Both the position numbers and the translations under genes were made by a program. A DNA stretch of 64,000 bases from Nostoc sp. 'Lobaria pulmonaria (5183) cyanobiont' (GTDB lineage Bacteria; Cyanobacteriota; Cyanobacteriia; Cyanobacteriales; Nostocaceae): NCBI RefSeq assembly GCF_002949795.1, contig NZ_CP026692.1:617501-681500 (forward strand). Reading direction: 5' to 3'. Positions 21,701-30,879 of the stretch are shown one piece after another. A model generated the notes under the pieces. That model worked only from the letters and a program-made list of their open reading frames with translations, had not been told where the DNA came from and did not search any database. Position 1 is the first letter of the stretch, and each line of letters starts with the position of its first letter.

Positions 21701-22265
21701 AGTCAAGGTAACACTTAGGCAGTTACTAGAAATTTGCCCGAATTTAGGAACGCTAGCTGATTTAATCAATCAAGCTTTGTCTCCCGAAGCTTTATCCGCA
21801 CTAGGATTAACAGAAACCGTTACAGACCCCATAGCACCTGTAACCACATCACCCACTTTGGTAGTCCATGAAGTTCATACAAATGGATCTGCACCTCAAA
21901 TTTGTCCCCAACCAGCTGCATCTAGTTTCCTAGAAAATGTAATTAATCAGCAGCTACAAATTATGAGCCAGCAATTAGCACTATTAGCTAATAACAGCCA
22001 ATCAACAATTCCAGTTGTACCTGCGGTGACATCCCAAAATAATAGTATCAAGCCAAAAAATGCTGTATCTGTTCCCCCAACCCAAACCAGCAAAGAATCA
22101 GCATCGGTAGACACAGAACCAGCAGAAGTTACCAATAACAGCCTACGCAATCGTCCTCCGCAACCTGATGCCAAATTAGGACGAGATCCACAAGGGAACC
22201 CCGCTTGGTATATTCCTGATACTGAGCGACCTGGCAAATATCTACAAGTTGCCAGTTTTTACTGA
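18795..22265 (+). CDS. type I polyketide synthase, KS-AT-ACP, malonyl-type
   Basis: This is a 1156-residue PKS module. The ketosynthase (about 14-440) has the active Cys near 185 in NTACSTSL, plus EAHGTATPLGDP and SNVGHLVAAAG with both His. The acyltransferase (about 535-830) has GHSIGEFVAA with Ser near 633 and the HAFH motif near 729, the known marker for malonyl-CoA. The carrier domain has Ser near 954 in GLDSLSLMR. There is no KR, DH, ER or methyltransferase, so the added two-carbon unit should remain a beta-ketone. A 190-residue tail ends in a conserved-looking GNPAWYIPDTERPGKYLQV block, possibly a docking element to the next NRPS. It follows the Thr-loading protein by 3 bp and should extend threonine by one malonate. 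Confidence 0.88.
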   Translation: MVNMQASENQDPIDGVAIIGMVGRFPGAGNVDELWHNLCEGLESTTFFEDEELDPSIDPNLYKDPSYVKAKGIISGGETFDAAFFGINPLEAVVMDPQARVFLELVYEALENAGYESESFEGLIGLYAGCGQNTYFANHISGRMEIVDRIGEFQTMLANEKDFLTTRAAYKLNLKGPAISVNTACSTSLVAVIQACQALTSYQCDLAMAGGVSMTTPQNSGYVAQEDSMLSGDGHCRPFDAGAQGTMFNNGAGVVVLKRLEDALNDRDRIYAVIRGCGINNDGANKVSFTAPSVDGQAEAIAMAQAYANFHPETISYIEAHGTATPLGDPIEIEALTQAFRVHTDAKQFCAIGSLKSNVGHLVAAAGVAGLIKTALALHYKKIPPSLNFEAPNPKIDFTNSPFYVNTKLAQWSEGETLRRAGVSSFGVGGTNAHIVLEEAPQIQSSGSSRPQQLLLLSAKTSKALEAATANLRQYLQYNAEINLADVAYTLQRGRKAFNYRSSVVCHDITDAIAALQSLDPNQVNTRHTEVRNPAVVFMFPGQGSQYVNMGLNLYNHETVFQEVVDECAEILKPLLGRDLREIIYPVPSDRETAAISMRQTCFTQPALFVIEYALAQLWQSWGVKPQAMIGHSIGEFVAACIAGVLTLEDALMLVATRGRLMWELPAGAMLSVRLPAKELEPRLSAELAIAAINSPSLCVVSGPTEAIAVLQKQLESEEVICRHLHTSHAFHSPMMDSIIHPFAEVVGKVKLSPPQIPFVSTVTADWITAQQATDPMYWATHLRQTVRFAEGVQTLWQQPKRVLLEVGPRITTTTLARQQAKDIKQQIAIPSLSDNAENEAEWTALLKAVGQLWLAGVSIDWSNFYQRETRQRIPLPTYPFERQRFWIDPPPHPNRALTPKLSNPQLLEKAKTLTTSPLQKLIPLLKETIEETSGLEIASVDDSTTFLEMGLDSLSLMRVGLALKKKFQVKVTLRQLLEICPNLGTLADLINQALSPEALSALGLTETVTDPIAPVTTSPTLVVHEVHTNGSAPQICPQPAASSFLENVINQQLQIMSQQLALLANNSQSTIPVVPAVTSQNNSIKPKNAVSVPPTQTSKESASVDTEPAEVTNNSLRNRPPQPDAKLGRDPQGNPAWYIPDTERPGKYLQVASFY

Positions 22266-22558
22266 AGCGTGGGTAGTAAATATTTAGTAACAAATTGATA
22301 TGTAAATTGTCTCCAAAAATTAGGTTTTTAACCGACTAATCTGGTTAATTTACAATCAAATTTTACGCAAAAGATTAATACTGCTAATCTTATCTAAATA
22401 TCAAGAGAAAATAAATTGTTATGTTTAATAATAAAAAAAGCTGAACAGTTAGAAAAATCAACAATAAAACTAGGTAATTTGTTTTATCGTTAGTCGCATT
22501 CAGTTTAAATACCTCCAATTCTCAGCCATTAAAAAAAACTATAACATCAAGTGTTTTT

Positions 22559-25500
22559 ATGAGTTTATTACCTTTTAATTCACAATCTGTATTAACATCT
22601 GTTGATTTCGATCCATTTTCAGATGGAGAGTTATTATTGACTGCCCCTGCAACCGAATCTCAAAAAGAAATTTGGGCTTCTGTACAAATGGGAGACGGTG
22701 CCAATTGTGCTTATAATCAATCCCAATCTCTGCGACTAAAAGGAAATCTGGATGTAAAAGCTCTCCAGTCTGCTATGCAAGAGTTAGTCCAACGTCATGA
22801 AGCGTTACGGACAACCTTTAGCACAGATGGCAATACACTCTGCATTGTTGCTTCCCTGAGAATAGAAATCCCGATCATCGATCTTTCTAGACTGGAGTCA
22901 CAGGAGCAAGAAACAAAAATAGCTAGTATTTTGCAACAAGAGGTAAAACAACCCTTTGATTTAGAACACGGCCCTCTATTTCGGGCAAAAATTGTCAAAT
23001 TGCATCTGCAAGAACATCTAGCAATTTTGACTGCCCATCACATTATTTGCGATGGTTGGTCATGGACGGTGTTGTTACCAGATGTGGGTAAACTCTATTC
23101 TGGCTTGCAACAGGGTATTGTTCCTGAATTGGAAGAACCAGATCGCTTCAGTGAATATGCGACGTTGCAAGAAGAAGAAACCCAAAGTTCAGAAGCGATC
23201 GCCACAGAAAAATATTGGTTAGATCAATTCTCTGATTCTCTGCCTGTGCTGGATTTCCCCAGCGATCGCCCACGTCCATTATTCAGAACCTTTAATGCTG
23301 CCCGTGAAGATTGGCATTTAAATCCCGAACTAGTTGTCAACCTCAAACAACTAGGAACAAAACTTGGTTGTAGCTTTATGACTACCATCTTGTCAGGATT
23401 AGAGGTGTGGCTCCACCGCCTGACAGGACAGAACGACTTGGTTGTAGGTGTTTTCGCCGCCGGACAAGCTGCTTTAGGTCAATATAATCTCGTAGGACAC
23501 TGTGTTAATTTATTACCACTGCGTAGCCGCATCAATGGAGAAAAATCCTTTATTGACTACTTGCAAACGCGGCGCTCGGCTGTATTAGATGCTTATGACC
23601 ACCAACAATTTACTTTTGGCAGTCTAATCAAAAAACTAGTGTTTCCACGGGATTCTAGTCGTATTCCCTTAGTACCAATCACCTTTAATATCGAGCAGGG
23701 CTTGGACGGAAACAGTTTGCCATTTGCAGGGCTGGAGGTAGAGTGTTTCTTCAATCCTCGCGAATTTGAGAATTTTGAACTATTTATCAATGCTACAGAA
23801 TTACGTGGTCAGCTTATTCTGGAATGTCAGTACAACACCAATTTATTTGATGCTGATACTATCCGTCGCCGAATGGCAGAGTTTGAGGCTCTCTTAGCAG
23901 GTATAGTTGCTAACCCCAATCAAATTATTGCCAAATTGCCAATCTTGCCAACAACTGAGCAACAGTTATTAGCAGCATGGAACAATACTCAAACAGCTTA
24001 TCCTCAAGATAAATCCATTCACCAGCTGTTTGAAACTCAAGTGGAGCGAACACCAGATGCGATCGCTGTTGTGTTTCAAAATCAACAACTGACTTATCTG
24101 GAACTTGAGGAGCGTGCCAATCAGCTAGCTCATTATCTCCAAACGTTGGGAGTCAAGCCTGGAGTGCTAGTTGGCATCTTTTTGGAACGGTCAACAGAAA
24201 TAGCGATCGCTCTACTAGCTGTACTCAAGGGAGGTGGTGCTTATGTCCCCTTAGACCCCACTTATCCCAAAGAACGCTTGATCTTCATGCTTGATGATGC
24301 TCAAGTATCCGTGTTACTTACCCAAGCCAACCTACTTGATTTGTTACCAAATCAGGTAGAAGTAGTTTGTTTGGACACAGATAAAGAAAAAATTACCCAT
24401 TATCCAACTCACAAACCTGCTTACCTAGCAAATACTGAGAATCTAGCCTACGTCATTTACACTTCCGGCTCCACAGGAACACCTAAGGGAGTAAAAGTTT
24501 CTCACCAAAATGTTGTCAACCTCCTAGGAAGTATGCGTGAGCAACCAGGTTTGACGCAGCAAGATATTCTGCTATCTGTCACCACTCTCTCCTTTGATAT
24601 TGCCGTTCTGGAAATCTTCTTGCCGTTAATCGTGGGGGCAACTACTCTGATAGTCAGCCGTGAGGTGGCTACGGATGGTGAGAAACTGCTCAAAACTCTC
24701 AACCATTCAGGAACAACAGTCATGCAGGCCACTCCTGCAACCTGGCGATTGCTGCTGGCAGCTGGCTGGCAAGGTTCCAAACAACTCAAGATTCTGTGCG
24801 GTGGGGAAGCATTACCACCTACTTTAGCTAAGGAACTGGTGAATCGTGCCCACAGTGTTTGGAATATGTACGGGCCAACTGAAACAACAATCTGGTCTAC
24901 CTGCTATCAAATTAAAGCAGACGGAATGCCTCTGATTGGTCAGCCCATTGCCAATACTGAAATTTATCTATTAGATGCTTATCAGCAGCCTGTGGCTGTA
25001 GGAGTTCCTGGTGAACTTTATATCGGCGGTGCAGGTGTAGCGTTGGGTTATTTGAATAGACCTGAGCTAACTACAGAAAGGTTTATCTCCAACCCATTCA
25101 GCCAAGTACCTCATACTCGACTCTATAGAACAGGTGATTTAGTTCGTTATCGCACCGATGGCAACCTTGAATATCTGCAACGAATTGACAATCAATTTAA
25201 AATTCGCGGTTTTCGGATTGAATTGGGTGAGATTGAAATGGTGATGGCTCAACATCCTATTGTGAAAGAAGCTGTCGTTGTTGTGCGAGAAGATATCCCC
25301 GATGAGAAAATTTTAGTCGGTTATCTAGTTCCAAAACCACCATCGGAAGTTGAGTCTTCAGCAAAGTCTGCTAGCAGTACTCAACACACTCAAGCCTGGA
25401 ATCAAAGGTCGGACTTACTGTCTGAATCAGAATCTTTACAAAACCAGACTTTAAGTGATGCTTATGCCAATAGCCCCATACAGAAGCAGACAGGAAATAA

Positions 25501-25969
25501 TCAGCTAATCCCACAATTACGCCAGTTCTTGAAGGAAAAGTTACCAAACTATATGGTACCCACTACCTTTGTGACACTGGATGCGATGCCCCTTACTCCT
25601 AATGGCAAAGTAGATCGAAAGGCTCTACCAATACCCGATTTTGCTCGTCCAGAACTGACGGAAGGTTATGTTGCACCTTGCACCTTGGTTGAACAGCAGA
25701 TTGCTGGCATTTGGGCACAAGTCCTCAACTTAAAAAATATCGGCATTCATGACAACTTCTTTGAGCTAGGGGGACATTCAGTACTGGCAATTCAAGTCAC
25801 TTCCCGGTTGCGTCAAACCTTTCAAGTAGAAATACCTTTACTCAACTTATTTGAAGTATCAACTGTAGCTGACTTAGCTGAACGAGTTGAAACACTGCAA
25901 TGGGCAGCGCAAAATTATCAAGCTTCTCCGACTGAAATGAGCGGCGACTACGAAGAGGGACAACTATGA
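22559..25969 (+). CDS. NRPS module, C-A-T, predicted glycine
   Basis: This is a 1136-residue NRPS. The condensation domain (about 25-440) has HHIICDGWSW near 160. The adenylation domain (about 480-1000) reads by eye as D-I-L-Q-L-G-M-I-W-K, a glycine-type pocket. The carrier Ser is near 1074 in ELGGHSVLAIQ. Between the A8 region (GYLVPKP) and the last A-domain part (LRQFLKEKLPNYMVP) lies an extra stretch of about 55 Ser/Gln/Asn-rich residues (about 927-984) absent from the other two A domains here. N-methyltransferases are inserted at this point in some NRPSs, but no methyltransferase motif is present. The gene is 293 bp after the PKS, an AT-rich gap that may hold a second promoter. Its stop overlaps the next start (ATGA). 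Confidence 0.88.
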   Translation: MSLLPFNSQSVLTSVDFDPFSDGELLLTAPATESQKEIWASVQMGDGANCAYNQSQSLRLKGNLDVKALQSAMQELVQRHEALRTTFSTDGNTLCIVASLRIEIPIIDLSRLESQEQETKIASILQQEVKQPFDLEHGPLFRAKIVKLHLQEHLAILTAHHIICDGWSWTVLLPDVGKLYSGLQQGIVPELEEPDRFSEYATLQEEETQSSEAIATEKYWLDQFSDSLPVLDFPSDRPRPLFRTFNAAREDWHLNPELVVNLKQLGTKLGCSFMTTILSGLEVWLHRLTGQNDLVVGVFAAGQAALGQYNLVGHCVNLLPLRSRINGEKSFIDYLQTRRSAVLDAYDHQQFTFGSLIKKLVFPRDSSRIPLVPITFNIEQGLDGNSLPFAGLEVECFFNPREFENFELFINATELRGQLILECQYNTNLFDADTIRRRMAEFEALLAGIVANPNQIIAKLPILPTTEQQLLAAWNNTQTAYPQDKSIHQLFETQVERTPDAIAVVFQNQQLTYLELEERANQLAHYLQTLGVKPGVLVGIFLERSTEIAIALLAVLKGGGAYVPLDPTYPKERLIFMLDDAQVSVLLTQANLLDLLPNQVEVVCLDTDKEKITHYPTHKPAYLANTENLAYVIYTSGSTGTPKGVKVSHQNVVNLLGSMREQPGLTQQDILLSVTTLSFDIAVLEIFLPLIVGATTLIVSREVATDGEKLLKTLNHSGTTVMQATPATWRLLLAAGWQGSKQLKILCGGEALPPTLAKELVNRAHSVWNMYGPTETTIWSTCYQIKADGMPLIGQPIANTEIYLLDAYQQPVAVGVPGELYIGGAGVALGYLNRPELTTERFISNPFSQVPHTRLYRTGDLVRYRTDGNLEYLQRIDNQFKIRGFRIELGEIEMVMAQHPIVKEAVVVVREDIPDEKILVGYLVPKPPSEVESSAKSASSTQHTQAWNQRSDLLSESESLQNQTLSDAYANSPIQKQTGNNQLIPQLRQFLKEKLPNYMVPTTFVTLDAMPLTPNGKVDRKALPIPDFARPELTEGYVAPCTLVEQQIAGIWAQVLNLKNIGIHDNFFELGGHSVLAIQVTSRLRQTFQVEIPLLNLFEVSTVADLAERVETLQWAAQNYQASPTEMSGDYEEGQL

Positions 25970-28900
25970 AAACCATTCATGAGTTTTTATCAGAACTACG
26001 TCATCTAGATGTGAAATTATGGATCGAAGACGGTAGCCTGCGCTATCGCGCTGCTAAGGAGAGCCTGACACCAGATTTACTGGAGCAGATGCGAGAACGG
26101 AAAGCCGAAATCTTAGAATTTCTCCTCCAGGCTAATGTTGGTAGTAACAATCTTCCTCATATATTACCTAACATCAGAGATGGCAAACTCCCTCTTTCTT
26201 TTGCTCAACAACGCTTATGGATTTTAGAGCAATTTCATCCTGGTAATGTCTACAATATACCTCTAGCCTATCGCCTCACAGGTTCACTGAATGTGGTACT
26301 ACTGGAGCAATGTCTAGTTGAAATTGTCCGCCGTCACGAAATCCTACGAGTTACCTTTACATCTATAGATGGGCAACCCAGTCAAGTCATATCTCCAGAT
26401 ATAACCCTGAATCTGCCGCTTGTCGATTTGAGTCAGTTGCCTCTAGAACAGCGAGAAATTGAAGAAAAAAGACTGGCTGCTCAGGAAGCTCAACAACCTT
26501 TCGATCTTTTGCAAGGGCCATTTCGCTTTAAACTGCTACGCCTAACTGAACAGGAGAATATGCTGCTCCTGAACCTGCATCATATTATTGCAGATGGTTG
26601 GTCTTCAGAGGTTTTCTTTCAGGAACTCACAACACTTTATGAAGCCTTTGCTGCTGGCAAACCCTCCCCACTACTGGAATTACCTATCCAGTATACTGAC
26701 TACGTTCACTGGCAGCGTCAGTGGTTACAAGATGCAGTCCTAAAATCTCAGCTTGATTATTGGAAGCAGCAGCTAAGTGGCAACCTACCCATACTAGAGC
26801 TACCCAGCGATCGCCCACGACCACCTGTCCAAACTTATTCAGGCGATATCTGTCGCCAGATGCTACCGCAGACGTTAACTGATGCCCTCAAGGCTTTGAG
26901 TCAGCAGTCAGGGGTAACACTGTTCATGACTTTATTAGCAGCCTTCAAGGTATTGCTCCATCGCTATACAGGACAAGAGGATATTCTTGTTGGCTCCCCA
27001 ATTGCCGGTCGCAACCAGATAGAAACCGAAGGATTGATGGGTTTATTTGTCAATACTTTGGTCATGCGGACTGACCTTTCCGGCAATCCCAGTTTTCGGG
27101 AAATACTCGATCAAGTGCGTCAGGTAGCTTTAGGTGCTTACGATCACCAAGATTTACCTTTTGAAAAACTGGTGGAAGAACTTAATCCAGAACGCGATCG
27201 CAGTCATTCACCACTATTTCAAGTAATGTTCGCCATGAATCCTCCTTGGACAAAGGGGGCACGAGAAGTAGCAGGTTTGAAAATTGCCTCCATCTTTGGA
27301 TACACTCACACCAGTACGGCAAAATTTGATTTAACTCTGATGATACGTGATACAGGCAAAGGATTGAGAGCCTCTTTTGAATACAATACTGACTTATTCG
27401 ATGAAGCCACGATCGCGCGGATGCTTGGACATTTCCAAACAATGCTTGCAGGTATTCTTGCTAACCCAGAGCAACGCATCTCAGAGTTACCGTTATTAAC
27501 GCCAGCCGAACGGCAGCAGTTACTTGTAGAGTGGAACAATACTCAAACTGACTATCCCCGGCAGGCTTGCATTCATCAACTGTTTGAGTCACAAGTCGAA
27601 AGTACACCCAATGCTGTAGCACTCGTATTTGCAGGACAAGAACTAACATACCAACAGTTAAATAAACAAGCCAATCAGCTAGCACACCACTTGCAAAGCC
27701 TGGGTGTAGGGCCAGAAGTAATGGTGGGATTGTGTGCAGAGCGATCGCTCCAAATGGTAATCGGGTTACTGGGTATTCTCAAGGCAGGTGGAGCTTATGT
27801 TCCTTTAGATCCCATGTACCCCCAAGAGCGCCTTAGCTTGATGTTAAAAGATGCTCAAGTGGAAATCTTGCTCACTCAACAACATCTGCTCGAAAAATTA
27901 CCTGTGTGGGGAGCAAAGGTGGTTTATTTGGATAGTGATGCTGAAGCGATTGCTCAACATAGTCAGGAGAATACAGTTAGCCAAACTACCCCTGAAAACT
28001 TGGCTTATGTAATCTACACATCTGGTTCTACAGGCATCCCCAAAGGTGTTACCGTCATACATCGGGGTGTCGTGCGCTTAGTTAAAGACACCAATTACAT
28101 TAGTTTGGGTGCAGAAAATGTGTTTTTACAGTTAGCGCCCATATCCTTTGATGCTTCCACTTTTGAAATTTGGGGATGTTTGCTCAACGGCGCAAAGTTA
28201 GTGCTCATGCCACCTCACGCACTATCGCTATCAGAACTAACAGAAGCTCTGAAATATTATCGTGTAACGATACTGTGGTTAACTGCTGGTCTTTTCAACT
28301 TAATGGTAGATGAGTATGTTGAAGACTTAAAACAAGTTCGACAACTTTTAGCTGGTGGAGATGTTTTATCTGTCCCTCACATCCAAAAACTTTTGCAAGC
28401 AGGCGGAGATTGTCACCTGATTAATGGCTATGGGCCAACGGAAAATACAACTTTTACTTGTTACTATTCTTTAGACAGCAATATTAAAATTAATGGTTCT
28501 ATTCCCATTGGCCGACCTATTTCCAATACACAAACTTACATACTGGATAGCAATTTGCAGCCTGTCCCGATTGGTATACCAGGTGAGTTATATATTGGCG
28601 GTGATGGTTTGGCTAGGGGTTATCTCAAACGACCAGAATTAACCACCGAAAAGTTTATTTATAACCCTTTTAAAAATTCACAATTTGAATCGGATCGTCT
28701 ATATAAAACTGGCGATTTAGCTCGTTATTTACCAGATGGCAATATTGAGTTTATCGGACGTTTAGACCATCAAGTAAAGATTCGCGGCTTCCGCATTGAG
28801 TTGGGAGAAATTGAGGCGATGCTCGGTCAACACCCAGGAGTACAGAAAAATGTCGCTGTTGTCAGAGAAGATGTTCCTGGCAATAAATTGATAGTTGCTT

Positions 28901-30210
28901 ATCTTGTTCCTCAGTTAGGTGAAACTATTGTTAGCGATGAAATGCAAAGCTTTCTCAAGCAAAAATTGCCCGATTATATGTTGCCTGCGGTCTTTGTCAT
29001 ACTAGACTCTCTGCCACTTAATGCTAATGGCAAAGTTGAACGCAAAGCTTTACCTGTGCCCAATTTAACTAATTCTAAAATAGAAACAACATTTGCTACA
29101 GCAGAAAATCCACTACAACTTCAATTAACAGAAATCTGGGAAAATGTTTTAGGAGTTCATCCGATTGGAATAACAGACAACTTTTTTGATTTAGGTGGAC
29201 ATTCACTGCTGGCAGTACGTCTGTTTTCTCAAATTGAAAAGATCGCAGACAAAAATTTAGCTCTATCTATCCTTTTGCAAGCACCAACTATTGAGCAGTT
29301 AGCTAATGTTATTGAGCGAGAAATATGCTCAAAACCTGGGATTGCAGCAACACCAATAGCTGATGTCAAGTCTGAAACATCAATTCCTTGGTCATCTTTA
29401 GTATCTATTCAACCCAACGGTTCTAAGCCTCCTTTCTTCTGTGTACATGGTTTTGGTGGAGAAGTTTTACGTTTCCGTGAATTGGCAGTGCATTTAGGAT
29501 CAGATCAACCATTTTATGGACTACAACCACAAGGGTTAGATGGAAAACAGCTTCCATATACCCGGATTGAAGACATGGCAGCGCACTATATTCAACAAAT
29601 CCAGACTATTCAGCCCCATGAGCCTTATTTGATTGGCGGATACTCTTCCGGGGGTATAATTGTTTACGAGATGGCTCGGCAATTGGTCAGGCAAGGTAAG
29701 AAAGTAGCTTTGCTAGTTTTATTTGATACCTACGGCTCAAGAAATATTGAATCTGTGCCATTGCAAAAACCAACCTCTCGTAATTGGAAGAGTCTTTTCG
29801 CAACTACATCTAACTATGTTATTAAGCAGGTAAAAGGAAATACAGAGCTGCTTAAGTATCAGACCAAAGAGATCCTCTGGCGAATTGTCTTTCACTTTCA
29901 CCTGATTCTCGGACGCCCCTTACCTTACTCCAACCGGAAATTCATGGTGGAACAGGCCACTAGAGAAGCGCTCAGAAAATATGTTTTACAAGTTTACTCA
30001 GGTCGAGCAACCGTATTCCGAACAGAAGATAATCTTGTAGTTGGACAACAGGAGGCTGATCCCAAAATGGGTTGGGGTAAATTGGCATTAGGAGGAGTGG
30101 ATATTTATGATGTTTCTGGGATTCATAATTCCATTTTTAAAGAACCCCATGTACGAACTGTATCCGAAAAAATGAAGGCTTGCATAGATGAAATTATTGC
30201 AGAAACCTAA
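25966..30210 (+). CDS. NRPS terminal module, docking-C-A-T-TE, predicted valine
   Basis: This is a 1414-residue protein. Residues 1-52 resemble a TubC-type N-terminal docking domain (FLSELRHLDVKLWIEDGSLRY). The condensation domain (about 65-500) has HHIIADGWSS near 205. The adenylation domain (about 540-1035) has pocket residues read by eye as D-A-F-W-L-G-G-T-F-K, a valine-type code. The carrier Ser is near 1080 in DLGGHSLLAVR. The thioesterase (about 1140-1414) has FFCVHGFGG and GYSSGG with the nucleophile near 1227, and would release the product as an acid or a ring. It overlaps the Gly NRPS by 4 bp. No tailoring enzyme or dedicated transporter gene touches the cluster. Confidence 0.9.
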   Translation: MKTIHEFLSELRHLDVKLWIEDGSLRYRAAKESLTPDLLEQMRERKAEILEFLLQANVGSNNLPHILPNIRDGKLPLSFAQQRLWILEQFHPGNVYNIPLAYRLTGSLNVVLLEQCLVEIVRRHEILRVTFTSIDGQPSQVISPDITLNLPLVDLSQLPLEQREIEEKRLAAQEAQQPFDLLQGPFRFKLLRLTEQENMLLLNLHHIIADGWSSEVFFQELTTLYEAFAAGKPSPLLELPIQYTDYVHWQRQWLQDAVLKSQLDYWKQQLSGNLPILELPSDRPRPPVQTYSGDICRQMLPQTLTDALKALSQQSGVTLFMTLLAAFKVLLHRYTGQEDILVGSPIAGRNQIETEGLMGLFVNTLVMRTDLSGNPSFREILDQVRQVALGAYDHQDLPFEKLVEELNPERDRSHSPLFQVMFAMNPPWTKGAREVAGLKIASIFGYTHTSTAKFDLTLMIRDTGKGLRASFEYNTDLFDEATIARMLGHFQTMLAGILANPEQRISELPLLTPAERQQLLVEWNNTQTDYPRQACIHQLFESQVESTPNAVALVFAGQELTYQQLNKQANQLAHHLQSLGVGPEVMVGLCAERSLQMVIGLLGILKAGGAYVPLDPMYPQERLSLMLKDAQVEILLTQQHLLEKLPVWGAKVVYLDSDAEAIAQHSQENTVSQTTPENLAYVIYTSGSTGIPKGVTVIHRGVVRLVKDTNYISLGAENVFLQLAPISFDASTFEIWGCLLNGAKLVLMPPHALSLSELTEALKYYRVTILWLTAGLFNLMVDEYVEDLKQVRQLLAGGDVLSVPHIQKLLQAGGDCHLINGYGPTENTTFTCYYSLDSNIKINGSIPIGRPISNTQTYILDSNLQPVPIGIPGELYIGGDGLARGYLKRPELTTEKFIYNPFKNSQFESDRLYKTGDLARYLPDGNIEFIGRLDHQVKIRGFRIELGEIEAMLGQHPGVQKNVAVVREDVPGNKLIVAYLVPQLGETIVSDEMQSFLKQKLPDYMLPAVFVILDSLPLNANGKVERKALPVPNLTNSKIETTFATAENPLQLQLTEIWENVLGVHPIGITDNFFDLGGHSLLAVRLFSQIEKIADKNLALSILLQAPTIEQLANVIEREICSKPGIAATPIADVKSETSIPWSSLVSIQPNGSKPPFFCVHGFGGEVLRFRELAVHLGSDQPFYGLQPQGLDGKQLPYTRIEDMAAHYIQQIQTIQPHEPYLIGGYSSGGIIVYEMARQLVRQGKKVALLVLFDTYGSRNIESVPLQKPTSRNWKSLFATTSNYVIKQVKGNTELLKYQTKEILWRIVFHFHLILGRPLPYSNRKFMVEQATREALRKYVLQVYSGRATVFRTEDNLVVGQQEADPKMGWGKLALGGVDIYDVSGIHNSIFKEPHVRTVSEKMKACIDEIIAET

Positions 30211-30359
30211 ATCTTTCTAGACTTATAGGAATATTTCACTCAGTGAGGTACAAAACTTAAGTCTCTAAGCCAGATATAAAGCCTGTTTTGCTTGTGACTC
30301 TCAGAATTTAAGTAGACGAGCAAAGCTATTTCTAAATTCTGTTTTAGTGATAGCTTTCT

Positions 30360-30393
30360 AACCTCATCTCGCTTGCGGGATGGGGTTGTTTTA
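30360..30393 (+). terminator. terminator after the NRPS operon
   Basis: AACCTCATCTCG and CGGGATGGGGTT form a stem with G-T pairs around a CTTG loop, followed by GTTTTA. It is closely similar to the stronger terminator at 33386-33422, so the two probably descend from one duplicated sequence. Confidence 0.6.
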
Positions 30394-30515
30394 TGCGCGA
30401 GTAATAACTTCAACTGGCGGCTTGTATAGATGTGTAAATGCGATCGCCAATAAGGCCTTTGCATCAGTGATAAACCTCTGCATCAGCGTGTTACAGGCAT
30501 TTTTTGACGGTGAAT

Positions 30516-30595
30516 AACCAAGGGACAGCAAATTACACCGCGACTTTCAAAGCTGATTCTCTGTTTGCGCCATTTATTATTATTGATGGTATGGT
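30516..30595 (+). pseudogene. fragment of a DUF4114-type gene
   Basis: About 26 codons in one frame read [20 protein letters not shown] and onward to IIIDG. They align with residues encoded near 33089-33160 of the intact gene downstream ([20 protein letters not shown]). There is no start, and the similarity stops on both sides, so it is a relic of a second copy. Together with the matching terminator at 30360 it points to an old duplication of this locus. Confidence 0.65.
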
Positions 30596-30658
30596 AATAT
30601 CGATCCGAAGGTTTAGGCAGTAAATTTACTGAAGTTAACTATTAGATTTTTATATTTA

Positions 30659-30762
30659 TATAGGACTCCGATTTGATTTTTGAAAACATCCTGAGACTGA
30701 AAAGCCCGTTTTATCAGGATTTTATCTAAAATCTTGTTCAGAAATCAAATATGATTCCTATA
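30659..30762. mobile_element. MITE-like inverted repeat, about 104 bp
   Basis: The left end TATAGGACTCCGATTTGATT and the right end (reverse complement TATAGGAATCATATTTGATT) are imperfect 26-bp inverted repeats. The interior codes for nothing. It lies 118 bp before the DUF4347 gene and could carry or disturb its promoter. Confidence 0.65.
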
Positions 30763-30879
30763 TCAGTTTAATAATTGACTCCTTTGCTATGCCAAAAAAA
30801 TCCGGCTTCTTCTACGTGATTTCCAGGGTATAGCCCGTAACGGCTGCAACGAAAAAACTATTAATTAATAAGAGTAATT

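Noticed and set aside
30634-30641. GTTAACTA about 246 bp before the DUF4347 gene start, resembling a Pho-box unit
   Set aside because: The neighbouring positions in 11-bp phase do not match (about 3-4 of 8), so there is no tandem set.
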